Assembly: GCF_002220095.1 (NCBI RefSeq)
Contig: NZ_CP022372.1
Coordinates: forward strand, 2,886,501-2,950,500
Source of the DNA: Bosea sp. AS-1
GTDB lineage: Bacteria; Pseudomonadota; Alphaproteobacteria; Rhizobiales; Beijerinckiaceae
Length of the DNA stretch: 64,000 bases
Direction: 5' to 3'
Part shown: positions 49,736-58,492 of the stretch, piece by piece
Position numbering within the stretch: the stretch's first letter is position 1
How the letters are laid out: every line of letters begins with the position of its first letter
The notes under the pieces: model-generated
What the model was told of the DNA's origin: nothing
Databases searched by the model: none
Seen by the model: only the letters and a program-made list of their open reading frames with translations
Made by a program: the position numbers and the translations under genes

Positions 49736-50959
49736 TCAGCCCTCCGCGACGGATGCGCCCGGGGTTGGTTTCGCTGGCGCCGTCACCGGCTTCTGCGGGG
49801 CGCCGGCGGCCGAGGCATCGCGCGGCAGCGGATATGCTTCCTCCCCCGCTGGCCAGCTTTCGACATAGATCGACTGGCTCGGGAAGGCGAAGCCGGTTCC
49901 AACCTTCTCGACCAGCGCCTTGATCTCAAGGACGAGCGCCTCCCTGATCCTCAGCCATTCGCCCCAGTCCGTGCTGCGGGTGAAGCAGTAGAGCATGAGA
50001 TCGATCGATGAGCCGCCAAAATCGGCGATCCGTACGAAAAGCGGCGCATCGGGCGGCGCGGCGAAGTCCGGGTTGTTGCGGATCAGGGCCTCGATGCCGT
50101 CCCTCACATCGCGCAGCTGGTCGACAGTCGCGCTGTATTCCAGGCCGATCGTCCAGGAGATGCGCCGGCTCGTCATCTGAGAGAAGTTGGTCAGCGCATT
50201 ATCGGCCAGCTTCGAATTCGGCACGAAGACGGGCGCCATATCGAAGCGGCGGACCTTCGTTGTCCGCAAGCCGATCGTCTCCACCGTGCCTTCGACCACG
50301 CCGTCCACCCGGATCCAGTCGCGGGTCTGGAAGCGCTGCTCGCCGATGATGAAGATGCCGGCGATCAGGTTCTTGAACAGATCCTGCGCGCCGAGCGCCA
50401 CGGCGACGCCGACCAGGCCGAGGCCGGCGAGGATGGGGCCGACATGGATGCCCCAGATCTCGAGTACGACGGCGGCCCCAAGAGACAGCAGGACGATCCG
50501 GCTCACCCGCACCGCCCAGCCAACCATCGCTTCGTTGAAGATCGAGCGGTCTCCGTGAAGCAGCGAGAAGGCAGGGTCGACGATGGTGAAGAGCGCCCAG
50601 AAGAATGTGGCTGCAACCAGCGAGCGCGTGATGTCCGCGAGCACGTCCTTCGCACCCGCGGGCAGGTCGAGGAAGGCCGTGATCACGAACAAGGCGATGA
50701 GGATCGGGACGAAGCGCAACGGGGCCGCCAGCGCCGCCAGGATGTTTTCTCCTGCTGGCGTCTTATCCCCGATGGTCCAGCGCCGCAGGATCGTCAGCAG
50801 AATGCGGCCAACCAGGCGCCTCGCTGCGAGCGCGAGCGCGAGAATGAGTCCAGCCAGCGCGACCTGGCCGATCGTGATCCCGCCGAGGTCATGGCGCCAG
50901 ACCTGCAGCAGCGTCGGCCAGTCAGCGACGAAGTTCCGGCTTGCAGCCTTTGTCTCCAT
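49736..50959 (-). CDS. Mechanosensitive ion channel, MscS family
   Basis: A 407-residue MscS-type channel. Four or more membrane helices are followed by the pore-lining helix and the beta domain: GPILAGLGLVGVAVALGAQD, LFKNLIAGIFIIGEQRFQTR, DWIRVDGVVEGTVETIGLRT and NSKLADNALTNFSQ are the classic MscS TM3 and beta-domain signatures. The start ATG at 50957-50959 is the first good one; the longer frame begins inside an unrelated stretch. It is in the run cydA-cydB-cydX-mscS-CDF and would release solutes on osmotic downshock. Confidence 0.9.
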   Translation of the reverse strand: METKAASRNFVADWPTLLQVWRHDLGGITIGQVALAGLILALALAARRLVGRILLTILRRWTIGDKTPAGENILAALAAPLRFVPILIALFVITAFLDLPAGAKDVLADITRSLVAATFFWALFTIVDPAFSLLHGDRSIFNEAMVGWAVRVSRIVLLSLGAAVVLEIWGIHVGPILAGLGLVGVAVALGAQDLFKNLIAGIFIIGEQRFQTRDWIRVDGVVEGTVETIGLRTTKVRRFDMAPVFVPNSKLADNALTNFSQMTSRRISWTIGLEYSATVDQLRDVRDGIEALIRNNPDFAAPPDAPLFVRIADFGGSSIDLMLYCFTRSTDWGEWLRIREALVLEIKALVEKVGTGFAFPSQSIYVESWPAGEEAYPLPRDASAAGAPQKPVTAPAKPTPGASVAEG

Positions 50960-51073
50960 ATCCGTGCCCGCTGATCGAGAGAGGGGACGTCGCAGCCCAG
51001 CATGGCAGCAGCTTGGTCCGATTCCAGCCCATCTTGCGCATCGCACACAGAAAAGGCGGCCCGAACCCGCTGC

Positions 51074-51190
51074 TCAACCGGATAGAACGAGCTTGATGAT
51101 CCCGCTCAAGAGGCCGAGCGACGCCACACTCGCCGCCCAGATTCCTGCCATCCAGGCGAGCCGTTTCCAGAGCGGCATGAGCGGCGCCAT
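51074..51190 (-). CDS. CydX-like small subunit (DUF2474 type) of cytochrome bd oxidase
   Basis: A 38-residue peptide coded directly after cydB, its ATG overlapping the cydB stop (ATGA at 51190). It has one membrane helix: MAPLMPLWKRLAWMAGIWAA then SVASLGLLSGIIKLVLSG. It matches the pattern of DUF2474 proteins, which take the place of CydX/CbdX beside cyanide-insensitive bd oxidases. It is too short for most gene finders and easy to miss. The assignment rests on position, overlap, length and single-helix character. Confidence 0.8.
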   Translation of the reverse strand: MAPLMPLWKRLAWMAGIWAASVASLGLLSGIIKLVLSG

Positions 51191-52194
51191 CAATGATATC
51201 CGTGCACGCCGGCCTTGCCGCGAAACACCCAATAGGCCCAGCTCGTATAGGCGAGGATGACGGGGATGATGACGAGCGCGCCGGCGAGCATGAAGACCTG
51301 GCTCGAATAGGGAGCGGCGGCATCCCAGATCGTCACGGCGCGCGGGACGACATAAGGATAGATGCTGATCCCGAGGCCGACGAAACCGAGCAGAAAGAGC
51401 GTCAGCGCCATCAGGAAAGGCAGTCTTTCGAAATCGCGCTTCAGGCTCCAGAACAGCGTCGCTGCGCAGATCGCGACCAGTAGCGGCACCTGCGCCGTCA
51501 GCAGCACGCCGGGCATGGCGAACCAGCGCCGCCAGTAGTCGTAGGCCAGGAAGGGCGTGGCCGCGCTGACGGCCGCCAGCGCGGCGAGCGTCGCCAGAGC
51601 CAGCCAGAAAGCGACGCGGCGCGCATGGCGCTGGCTCGAGCCTTCCGTTTTCCAGATCAGCCAGGTCGCACCGAGCAGAGCATATCCGATCACCACGGCC
51701 AGGCCGGTGAGCAGGCTGAAAGGGCTGAGCCAGTCCAGCCAGCCACCGGCATAGGCATCCTGCTCGACATGGATGCCCTGCAGGATTGCACCGAGCGTCA
51801 CGCCCTGCGCGAAGGCCGCTACGAATGAGCCCAGGCAGAAGGCGACGTCCCAGAACGGGCGGTGACGCGGGTCGCGCCAGCGGAATTCGAAAGCGACGCC
51901 CCGGAAGATCAGGCCGAGCAACATCGCGATCATCAGCGGATAGGTCGCTGGCAGGATGATGCCATAGGCGAGCGGGAACGCGGCGAAGAGCCCGCCGCCA
52001 CCTAGCACCAGCCAGGTCTCGTTGCCGTCCCAGACCGGCGCGATCGAGTTCATCGCCTGGTCACGCTCATCGCCGACCGCAAGGCTCGGGAACAGGAGAC
52101 CGATGCCGAGGTCGAAGCCGTCCATCACGACATAGGCCATGACAGCAAAGCCGATGACGCCAGCCCAGAAGATGGTGAGATCGATGCTGGCCAT
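51190..52194 (-). CDS. cydB: Cytochrome bd ubiquinol oxidase subunit II
   Basis: A 334-residue integral membrane subunit of the terminal quinol oxidase. It opens MASIDLTIFWAGVIGFAVMA with DGFDLGIGLLFP, the CydB start motif, followed by WDGNETWLVLGGGGLFAAFP. About eight helices. It starts 5 bp after the cydA stop and overlaps the small DUF2474 gene. With CydA it reduces O2 with ubiquinol at high affinity. Confidence 0.95.
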   Translation of the reverse strand: MASIDLTIFWAGVIGFAVMAYVVMDGFDLGIGLLFPSLAVGDERDQAMNSIAPVWDGNETWLVLGGGGLFAAFPLAYGIILPATYPLMIAMLLGLIFRGVAFEFRWRDPRHRPFWDVAFCLGSFVAAFAQGVTLGAILQGIHVEQDAYAGGWLDWLSPFSLLTGLAVVIGYALLGATWLIWKTEGSSQRHARRVAFWLALATLAALAAVSAATPFLAYDYWRRWFAMPGVLLTAQVPLLVAICAATLFWSLKRDFERLPFLMALTLFLLGFVGLGISIYPYVVPRAVTIWDAAAPYSSQVFMLAGALVIIPVILAYTSWAYWVFRGKAGVHGYH

Positions 52195-52199
52195 GACGA

Positions 52200-53612
52200 T
52201 CAGTCCTTCGCGTTGGCCGTGGCCACGACGCTGGGCGCCGGTGTGATGCCGGCCGCTCGTTGAGGCACGGGCGCCGGAACAGGCTCCCCGCTGCTGGGAG
52301 GCTTCGCCATGAGGCGCAGCAGGTAATAGACGCCTGCGCCAAAGGCGAAGAAGTAGACGATGACGAAGGCGATGAGCGAAGCTGCCACGGCCGGCGCCGC
52401 CAGTGGCGAATGGGATTCAGCCGTCCGCAGCAGGCCGTAGACCGTGAAGGGTTGGCGCCCAACCTCGGTCGTTACCCAACCGGCGATCACCGCGACGAAG
52501 CCGGACGGGCCCATCAGAATGGCGGCGCGATGCAGCCAGGACCAATCGTAGAGCTTGTGCCGGAAGCGGGCGAGCAAGCTCCAAAGGCCGATACCGAGCA
52601 TGGCGAAGCCGAGCGCGACCATGACCCGGAACGACCAAAACACGATCGGTGCCGGTGGCCAGTTCTCGCGCGGGAAGTCGACGAGCCCCGGTAGCGGCGC
52701 GAAGGGATCGTGTTTCAGGATCAGCGAACCCAGATGTGGAATCGAAATCTCGTAGCGGACACGCGCCTCCTCGTTGCTGGGCAGGCCAAAGAGAATCAGC
52801 GGGGCGCCGTTCGGGCTCGGCTGGTAATCACCCTCCATCGCCAGGACCTTGGCGGGCTGATGCTCCAGCGTGTTGAGCCCATGCGCATCGCCGGCCAGGA
52901 TCTGGATCGGCGCGACCAGCGCTGCCATCCACATCGCCATCGAGAACATCTTGCGGGCGCCGGGATTGGCCTGCTCCTTCAGGAGATGCCAGGCTCCGAC
53001 GCCGCCCACCACGAAGGCGGTGGTCAGGTAGGCGGCGATGACGGTGTGGACGAGGCGGTAGGGGAAGCTCGGATTGAAGATGATCGGCAGCCATGAGCCA
53101 GCCGGAACGAACTGCCCTTTCGCATTGACGGCGAAGCCGGCCGGCGTCTGCATCCAGCTGTTCACCGAGATGATCCAGGTCGCCGAGATCAAGGTGCCGA
53201 GCGCCACCATGCAGGTCGCGAAGAAATGCAGGCCCTTGCCGACCTTGTTCATGCCGAACAGCATCACGCCGAGGAATCCGGCCTCGAGGAAGAAGGCCGT
53301 CAGCACCTCATAGGCCATCAGAGGCCCGATGATCGGGCCGGCCTTGGTCGAGAACACCGACCAGTTCGTGCCGAACTGATAGGACATCACGACGCCCGAG
53401 ACCACGCCCATGCCGAACACGACGGCGAAGATCTTGAGCCAGTAACGATAGAGATTGGCGTAGACGCCCTGCCCCGTCTTCAGCCAGAGGGCCTCGAGCA
53501 CCATGAGATAACTTGCCAGGCCGATCGAGAAGGCCGGGAAGATGAAATGGAACGAGACCGTGAACGCGAATTGCGCGCGGGCCAGGACGACCGGATCGAG
53601 CTGGTCGAGCAA
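52200..53612 (-). CDS. cydA: Cytochrome bd ubiquinol oxidase subunit I
   Basis: A 470-residue heme subunit with the axial-ligand region SFHFIFPAFSIGLASYL (heme b595/d side), LVHTVIAAYLTTAFVVGGVG (His of heme b558 region) and GRQPFTVYGLLRTAESHSPL. The Q-loop is short, which is the CioA, cyanide-insensitive type rather than the E. coli long-Q-loop type. It lies 73 bp after the FdhF/YdeP-type gene and heads the cydAB-cydX-mscS-CDF run. Confidence 0.95.
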   Translation of the reverse strand: MLDQLDPVVLARAQFAFTVSFHFIFPAFSIGLASYLMVLEALWLKTGQGVYANLYRYWLKIFAVVFGMGVVSGVVMSYQFGTNWSVFSTKAGPIIGPLMAYEVLTAFFLEAGFLGVMLFGMNKVGKGLHFFATCMVALGTLISATWIISVNSWMQTPAGFAVNAKGQFVPAGSWLPIIFNPSFPYRLVHTVIAAYLTTAFVVGGVGAWHLLKEQANPGARKMFSMAMWMAALVAPIQILAGDAHGLNTLEHQPAKVLAMEGDYQPSPNGAPLILFGLPSNEEARVRYEISIPHLGSLILKHDPFAPLPGLVDFPRENWPPAPIVFWSFRVMVALGFAMLGIGLWSLLARFRHKLYDWSWLHRAAILMGPSGFVAVIAGWVTTEVGRQPFTVYGLLRTAESHSPLAAPAVAASLIAFVIVYFFAFGAGVYYLLRLMAKPPSSGEPVPAPVPQRAAGITPAPSVVATANAKD

Positions 53613-53685
53613 CGTCTTTCCTCCCGAAACGTGAAGCTCGCCTGCGGCCGGGCGCCATCGGGCGCCGACCTGCAGAACCGTGGCC

Positions 53686-55953
53686 TCAGCCCGCGACGAC
53701 GCGGACCGGTATCGATTTGGCAGCTGGCGTGCCGCTGATCCTGTCGTAGTAGTCGAGCGGCAGGAGCGGATTGAGTTCGGGGTAGTAACCGGCGATGGAT
53801 CCGCGCGGCATCGGATAATCGAGGACGGTCAAACCCTCGACGCGCCGGCCGACACCGTCCTCGCTGATCGTTTCGATGGCGATGCGTGCGCCTTCGTCCA
53901 GCCCCCGGTCCTCCCGGTCCTCCGCATTCATGAAGAGGACCATGCGGTCGTTGTAAACGCCCCGATAGCGGTCGTTGTAGCTGTAGATGGTGGTGTTGAA
54001 CTGATCATGCGAGCGAACCGTCGCCAGCCGTAGCATGCTAGGATCAGCGACCACGTCATTGACCTCCAGCCCCGGCAGCAGAAGGAAGTTCGCCTTGCCG
54101 TTCGGCGTGTCCCAGACGCGCCGGCGCGGCGCGACATCCAGGTGAAAACCCGTCGGCTCCTTGATCCGCTCGGAGAACCCAGAATAGATCTCTGGATAGA
54201 CCTCCGCGATCTTGTCGCGGATCAGGCCGTAGACGTCGATGAAGCTGTCCCAGGGGGTCTTGCTGTGCGGTAGGGCCGCCATAGCCATTCGGCAAACGAT
54301 CTCTACCTCCGGCAGCAGATGCTGGCTGGCGGGCGTCAGGACGCCGCGCGAAGCCGTGACGTTCGACATCGAATCCTCGATCGTCACGAACTGCTCGCCC
54401 GCCGCCGTGACGATCCGCTCGGAGCGTGCGATTACCGGCAGGATCAGGGCGTCGCGGCCGTGGACGAGGTGGCCGCGGTTGAGCTTGGTCGCGATGCCCA
54501 CTGTCAGGTCGAGCTTGCGCATGGCGGCGTAGGAGCGCTCCGTATCGGGGATGGCGCGCACGAAGTTGCCGCCCATGCCGATGAAGACCTTGGCGGTGCC
54601 CTTCTCCATCGCCTCGACGGATTCGATGGTGTGGTGGCCATGATGGCGTGGCGGCTCGAAGCCGAAGACATCGCGCAAGCGATCGAGATACTCCTGCGAC
54701 GGCTTCTCATCGATCCCGACGGTCCGGTCGCCCTGCACGTTCGAATGGCCCCGAATGGGTGAGATTCCGGCACCCGGCTTGCCGAAATTTCCTCGCAGGA
54801 GAAGCAGATTGACGACCTGCTGCAGCAATCGCGAACCTTGCTGATGCTGCGTCAGGCCCATGCCGTAGCAGATCATCGTCGCACGCGACCGGATGTAGAT
54901 CTCGGTGCAGCGCCTGATCTGCGCCTCGTCCAGCCCCGAGACGCGCACGATCTCGGACCAATCCTGTGCCAAAGCGTCCTCGCGAATGGCCTCGATCCCG
55001 ACCGTATGCTCGCGGATGAAATCCTGGTCGATGATCCGCTCGCCCAGCGCCTCGCGCTCGAAGATCACCTTCATCATGCCCTTGATCAGCGCGAGATCGC
55101 CGCCAATGCGGATATGGACGAATTCGCTGGCGATGGCGGTCGAGCCGAAAGTCGCCATCTGCAAGACGTCCTGCGGTTCGGTGAAGCGGATCAGCGCCCG
55201 CTCCGGCATCGGATTGACCGCGACGATCGGCACGCCGCGCTTTCTGGCCTCGACCAGGTTGGTCATCATGCGCGGGGAGTTCGTGCCCGTGTTCTGGCCA
55301 ATGACGAAGATCGCCTCGGCGTGCTCGAAATCCTCGAGGATGACCGTGCCCTTGCCGACGCCGATGGCCGGAGGCAGGCCACGGCTGGTCGGCTCGTGGC
55401 ACATGTTCGAGCAGTCGGGAAAGTTGTTGGTCCCGAACTCACGAACGAACACGGAATAGAGGAATGCCGCCTCGTTCGGCGTGCGGCCCGACGTGTAGAA
55501 TTCCGCCTGATGCGGGCTTTCGAGCCCGCGCAGGTGCTTCCCGATCAGGGCGAAGGCTTCGTCCCAGCCGCATGGCACGTAATGGTCCGAAGCCGCGTCG
55601 TACCGCATCGGCTCGGTGAGACGGCCCTGCATTTCCAGCCAGTAGTCGGATTGCTCCATCAGCGCCGAAACCGAGTGCTCCGCGAAGAACTCCCGCGTGA
55701 CGCGGCGCTTGGTCGCCTCGAAAGCGAGCGCCTTGGCGCCGTTCTCGCAGAACTCCAGCGTTTTCTTGCAATCCGCATCCGGGAAGGCACAGCTCGGGCA
55801 TTTGAAGCCGCCGGGCTGGTTCATCGCGAGCAAGGCCCGCGAGCCCTTGGTGATGACGCTCTGCTCCATCAGCACCTTGGCGGTCGCCGCGGCCGCTCCC
55901 CAACCACCGGCCGGGTGATGGTAGGTTTGGTAGCGTGGCTTGCTGTCGACCAT
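53686..55953 (-). CDS. FdhF/YdeP-family molybdopterin oxidoreductase
   Basis: A 755-residue molybdopterin enzyme of the FdhF/YdeP (formate dehydrogenase alpha-like) type. An N-terminal cysteine cluster (FKCPSCAFPDADCKK) precedes the Mo-bis-MGD domains (FYTSGRTPNEAAFLYSVFVR; GQNTGTNSPRMMTNLVEARK; RGHSNVQGDRTVGI; ADGVGRRVEGL in the C-terminal cap). E. coli YdeP contributes to acid resistance. No other Fdh subunits are nearby, so it is a single-subunit oxidoreductase whose substrate is not known. It is followed by cydAB and is divergent from the bestrophin gene. Confidence 0.9.
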   Translation of the reverse strand: MVDSKPRYQTYHHPAGGWGAAAATAKVLMEQSVITKGSRALLAMNQPGGFKCPSCAFPDADCKKTLEFCENGAKALAFEATKRRVTREFFAEHSVSALMEQSDYWLEMQGRLTEPMRYDAASDHYVPCGWDEAFALIGKHLRGLESPHQAEFYTSGRTPNEAAFLYSVFVREFGTNNFPDCSNMCHEPTSRGLPPAIGVGKGTVILEDFEHAEAIFVIGQNTGTNSPRMMTNLVEARKRGVPIVAVNPMPERALIRFTEPQDVLQMATFGSTAIASEFVHIRIGGDLALIKGMMKVIFEREALGERIIDQDFIREHTVGIEAIREDALAQDWSEIVRVSGLDEAQIRRCTEIYIRSRATMICYGMGLTQHQQGSRLLQQVVNLLLLRGNFGKPGAGISPIRGHSNVQGDRTVGIDEKPSQEYLDRLRDVFGFEPPRHHGHHTIESVEAMEKGTAKVFIGMGGNFVRAIPDTERSYAAMRKLDLTVGIATKLNRGHLVHGRDALILPVIARSERIVTAAGEQFVTIEDSMSNVTASRGVLTPASQHLLPEVEIVCRMAMAALPHSKTPWDSFIDVYGLIRDKIAEVYPEIYSGFSERIKEPTGFHLDVAPRRRVWDTPNGKANFLLLPGLEVNDVVADPSMLRLATVRSHDQFNTTIYSYNDRYRGVYNDRMVLFMNAEDREDRGLDEGARIAIETISEDGVGRRVEGLTVLDYPMPRGSIAGYYPELNPLLPLDYYDRISGTPAAKSIPVRVVAG

Positions 55954-56013
55954 GGCGAAACGCCTCCAAGGTGGCTAGCCTTGAGTAAAACACTCTATCA
56001 TATTGAAATCTAT

Positions 56014-56048
56014 AGACAATTTGTCCTTTGAATTTGGACATTTTGTCC
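56014..56048. promoter_or_regulatory. Paired enhancer dyads (UAS) between the molybdoenzyme and bestrophin genes
   Basis: AGACAATTTGTCC (56014-56026) and GGACATTTTGTCC (56036-56048) are 22 bp centre to centre, of the same class as the three other pairs. The region is unusually AT-rich. It is centred 84-85 bp upstream of the -12 element of the bestrophin promoter and could also serve the divergent molybdoenzyme gene, though no -24/-12 element is visible on that side. Confidence 0.8.
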
Positions 56049-56101
56049 ATCCTCGCTTGTCGCGCAGCAGCTAAGTGGTTGAGCCGGCACGAATGTGTCT
56101 C

Positions 56102-56117
56102 TGGCACGATCGGTGCT
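56102..56117 (+). promoter_or_regulatory. Sigma-54 (-24/-12) promoter of the bestrophin gene
   Basis: TGGCACGATCGGTGCT has the TGGCACG -24 element and the GC of the -12 element 12 bp apart; one T of the -12 TTGC is replaced by G. The transcript would start near 56127, about 38 bases before the ATG at 56165, which supports that start over an earlier one. Confidence 0.75.
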
Positions 56118-56164
56118 ATTTTCTGGCGAACACCGGCACCGATCTGGCGAAGGCGAAGCTCTCG

Positions 56165-57061
56165 ATGATCCTGCGATCGAAGCCTGACTTCAGGGACATC
56201 CTGTTCGCGGTCAACGGCTCGATCCTGCCCCGGATCCTGCCGCAATTGGCTGGGATCGCGGCGGTCACTGCCATCGCCGTGTTTGCGGCCGACGAGCATC
56301 CCGGCATCTTCGCCAAGATCAGCGCCATCCCGTTCACGCTGATCGGCATCGCCCTCTCCGTCTTCATGAGCTTCCGCAACAACGCCTGCTACGCGCGCTG
56401 GTGGGATGGGCGAAAGCTCTGGGGCGAGCTCATCATCGCCTGTCGCTCCCTGGCCCGCCAGGTTTCGTCTCTCGACGAGCGCCACCAGCGCTTCCTGCTG
56501 CGCGGGCTCTGCGGCTTCACTGCCGGCCTGGTGGTGCGCCTGCGCGGCGGGGACGAGTTGGCGGCGATTGAACCGTGGTTCGATACGGCCACCATCGCTG
56601 GCAACCCCAACCCGACGAATGCCGCACTCTACGAACTCGGGAAGTACAGCATCGCGCTCATGCACAATGGCGAGCTCAGCGCGATCCACTATTCGGTCAT
56701 CGAGGGGCAGATGACGGCGCTATCCGATGTGCAGGGTAGCTGCGAGCGCATTGCCCAGACGCCAGTCCCTTTCGCCTATTCGCTGCTGCTCCACCGCACC
56801 GCGCTGGTATTCTGTACCACCTTGCCGTTCGCGCTCGCCGGCTCGCTCGCGTGGTGGACGCTGCTGCCCGTCCTGCTTGTGGCCTACACCTTCTTCGGGC
56901 TCGATGCTCTGGGCCATCAACTCGAGGACCCCTTTGGATCGCAGCCGAATGCCCTGCCGCTGAATGCCCTGCAGCGCACCGTCGAACGCGAATTGCTCTC
57001 CACGCTCGGTTACAAGGATTTGCCCGAGCCGATCCAGCCGAAGGACAATATGCTGAACTGA
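56165..57061 (+). CDS. Bestrophin-family anion channel
   Basis: A 298-residue bestrophin-type membrane protein. It shows the family start MILRSKPDFRDILFAVNGSI followed by IPFTLIGIALSVFMSFRNNA and CYARWWDGRKLWGELI (the FRNN-C-Y-R-W-W signature). The neck region, with conserved Phe and Pro in the later TPVPFAYSLLLHR, follows. Four membrane helices. Bacterial bestrophins form pentameric ion channels whose physiological ion is uncertain. The start is chosen at 56165 because the sigma-54 promoter lies upstream of it at 56102-56117. It is followed by a small charged protein gene 53 bp on. Confidence 0.87.
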   Translation: MILRSKPDFRDILFAVNGSILPRILPQLAGIAAVTAIAVFAADEHPGIFAKISAIPFTLIGIALSVFMSFRNNACYARWWDGRKLWGELIIACRSLARQVSSLDERHQRFLLRGLCGFTAGLVVRLRGGDELAAIEPWFDTATIAGNPNPTNAALYELGKYSIALMHNGELSAIHYSVIEGQMTALSDVQGSCERIAQTPVPFAYSLLLHRTALVFCTTLPFALAGSLAWWTLLPVLLVAYTFFGLDALGHQLEDPFGSQPNALPLNALQRTVERELLSTLGYKDLPEPIQPKDNMLN

Positions 57062-57114
57062 CAAGGCCACTCTGCCATCAAACTGGGATGGCCTGCACCG
57101 AGGAGGAAGACGCC

Positions 57115-57642
57115 ATGGCCCTGACTCGCAAGGAAGAAGAGCGCGCGCTGAATGCCGACGAGCGAGAGGTCGTCGCGCAGACACGCCATCCGGCTGTGCA
57201 GAATCTGCCCGACGACGCGTTGGATGCGCTCCTGAAGCGCCTGCGGGACCTGCGCGACAAGGCGAGCAGCCACGCCAATCAACAGCGCCGGGAAATGCGA
57301 GGCAAGGCCGCACCGCGAGGAGCCGAGCCCAGCACTGGAAACGCCGGATCGAGCTTGAAGGCAACCGTTCTTGCTACCGCGCTGAAGCGGCTGAATAGCG
57401 AGATTCAGCGTCGGGCGGAGATAACCAGAAACCACTCTCTGATCGAGAATGCCCAGCGCGCGCTCCATCTGAAAATGGAAGCGCAGCGCAAGAACATTCC
57501 ATTCAATACCCGGCACGCCGGTCAAGGCATGCATGACATTCCGGACAAGGAGGTCGTCTCACTGATCCGGCCAGCAGAGCGCGGACGACTTCGGAAGGCG
57601 TCTCATGTCGCGCAGGCGAAACGGGATGCGGCTGAAAAATAG
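57115..57642 (+). CDS. Charged hypothetical protein
   Basis: A 175-residue hydrophilic, basic and acidic-rich protein (MALTRKEEERALNADEREVV...; LKRLNSEIQRRAEITRNHSL) with long predicted helices and no membrane segment. The ATG at 57115 follows GAGGAGGAAG. The frame is open upstream into the bestrophin gene, but only this start has a ribosome site. No family recognised. It is probably co-transcribed with the bestrophin gene and hence under the same sigma-54 control. Confidence 0.65.
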   Translation: MALTRKEEERALNADEREVVAQTRHPAVQNLPDDALDALLKRLRDLRDKASSHANQQRREMRGKAAPRGAEPSTGNAGSSLKATVLATALKRLNSEIQRRAEITRNHSLIENAQRALHLKMEAQRKNIPFNTRHAGQGMHDIPDKEVVSLIRPAERGRLRKASHVAQAKRDAAEK

Positions 57643-57680
57643 GCCGATCCTCCTGCTGCCGGCTCTGCAAACCGTTCGGC

Positions 57681-58484
57681 TCAAGCTTTCGCCGCGATCG
57701 TCATTCCATCGAACGCGACCTCGATGTCGTCAGGCAAGCGACTGGAAAGGCTCGCATAGTCCAGATCGACGTGAAGGTTCGTCAGGATCGCGCGCTTCGG
57801 CTTGAGCTTGGCGATCGTCTCAAGTGACTGCGCCAGATGGAAATGGCTGGGATGCGGCGTCTCGCGCAGGCAATCCAGGATCAGTACATCGAGGCCGGCC
57901 ATAGCTTCAAATGCTGCAGGCGGGATCGAGCTGACATCCGGCAGGTAGGCCAGATCGCCGAAGCGGAAGCCGAGAGCTTCGTAATTGGGGCCGTGCTCGA
58001 CGCGGAACGGCATCGCCTCGATCGGCCCGCCGGCGCCTTCGATGGTCTGGCCGTGGCCCGCGCGGATTTCATCCATATCCAGGATCGGCGGATAGTAGCT
58101 GCCGGATGGTGTCTCGAAGAGATAGCCGAAGCGCGTACGCAGCGAGGCTTGCGTGGTGACATCGGCATAGATGCGGATGCGCTGGCGCATGTGGAGGACC
58201 AGCGCGCGCAGATCGTCGATACCGTGGCTATGGTCGGCGTGGTCATGCGTCATCAGGACGCCGTCGAGCGCCGGCACTTCGGCCGACAGAAGCTGCTCGC
58301 GCAGATCCGGCGTGGTGTCGACCAGGACCCGGGTCGTGCCATCGAGTCCGGTGCGTTCCAGCAGGATCGAGCAGCGCCGGCGCCGGTTCTTCGGATTTCC
58401 TGGATCGCAAGCTCCCCAGCCGGAGCCCGGCCGTGGCACGCCACCGGAAGAACCGCAGCCGAGGATCGTGACCGTTAGCGCCAT
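57681..58484 (-). CDS. MBL-fold metal-dependent hydrolase (PhnP/RNase Z-like)
   Basis: A 267-residue metallo-beta-lactamase-fold hydrolase. The metal site reads MTHDHADHSHGIDDLR (HxHxDH), with further ligands in LDCLRETPHPSHFHLAQ and ILTNLHVDLDYA. It opens LTVTILGCGSSGGVPRPGSG and resembles the PhnP-like group, which includes phosphodiesterases. It comes after tatD on the same strand, as in many Hyphomicrobiales, with an 8-bp gap. Confidence 0.9.
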   Translation of the reverse strand: MALTVTILGCGSSGGVPRPGSGWGACDPGNPKNRRRRCSILLERTGLDGTTRVLVDTTPDLREQLLSAEVPALDGVLMTHDHADHSHGIDDLRALVLHMRQRIRIYADVTTQASLRTRFGYLFETPSGSYYPPILDMDEIRAGHGQTIEGAGGPIEAMPFRVEHGPNYEALGFRFGDLAYLPDVSSIPPAAFEAMAGLDVLILDCLRETPHPSHFHLAQSLETIAKLKPKRAILTNLHVDLDYASLSSRLPDDIEVAFDGMTIAAKA

Positions 58485-58492
58485 GAGCCGGC

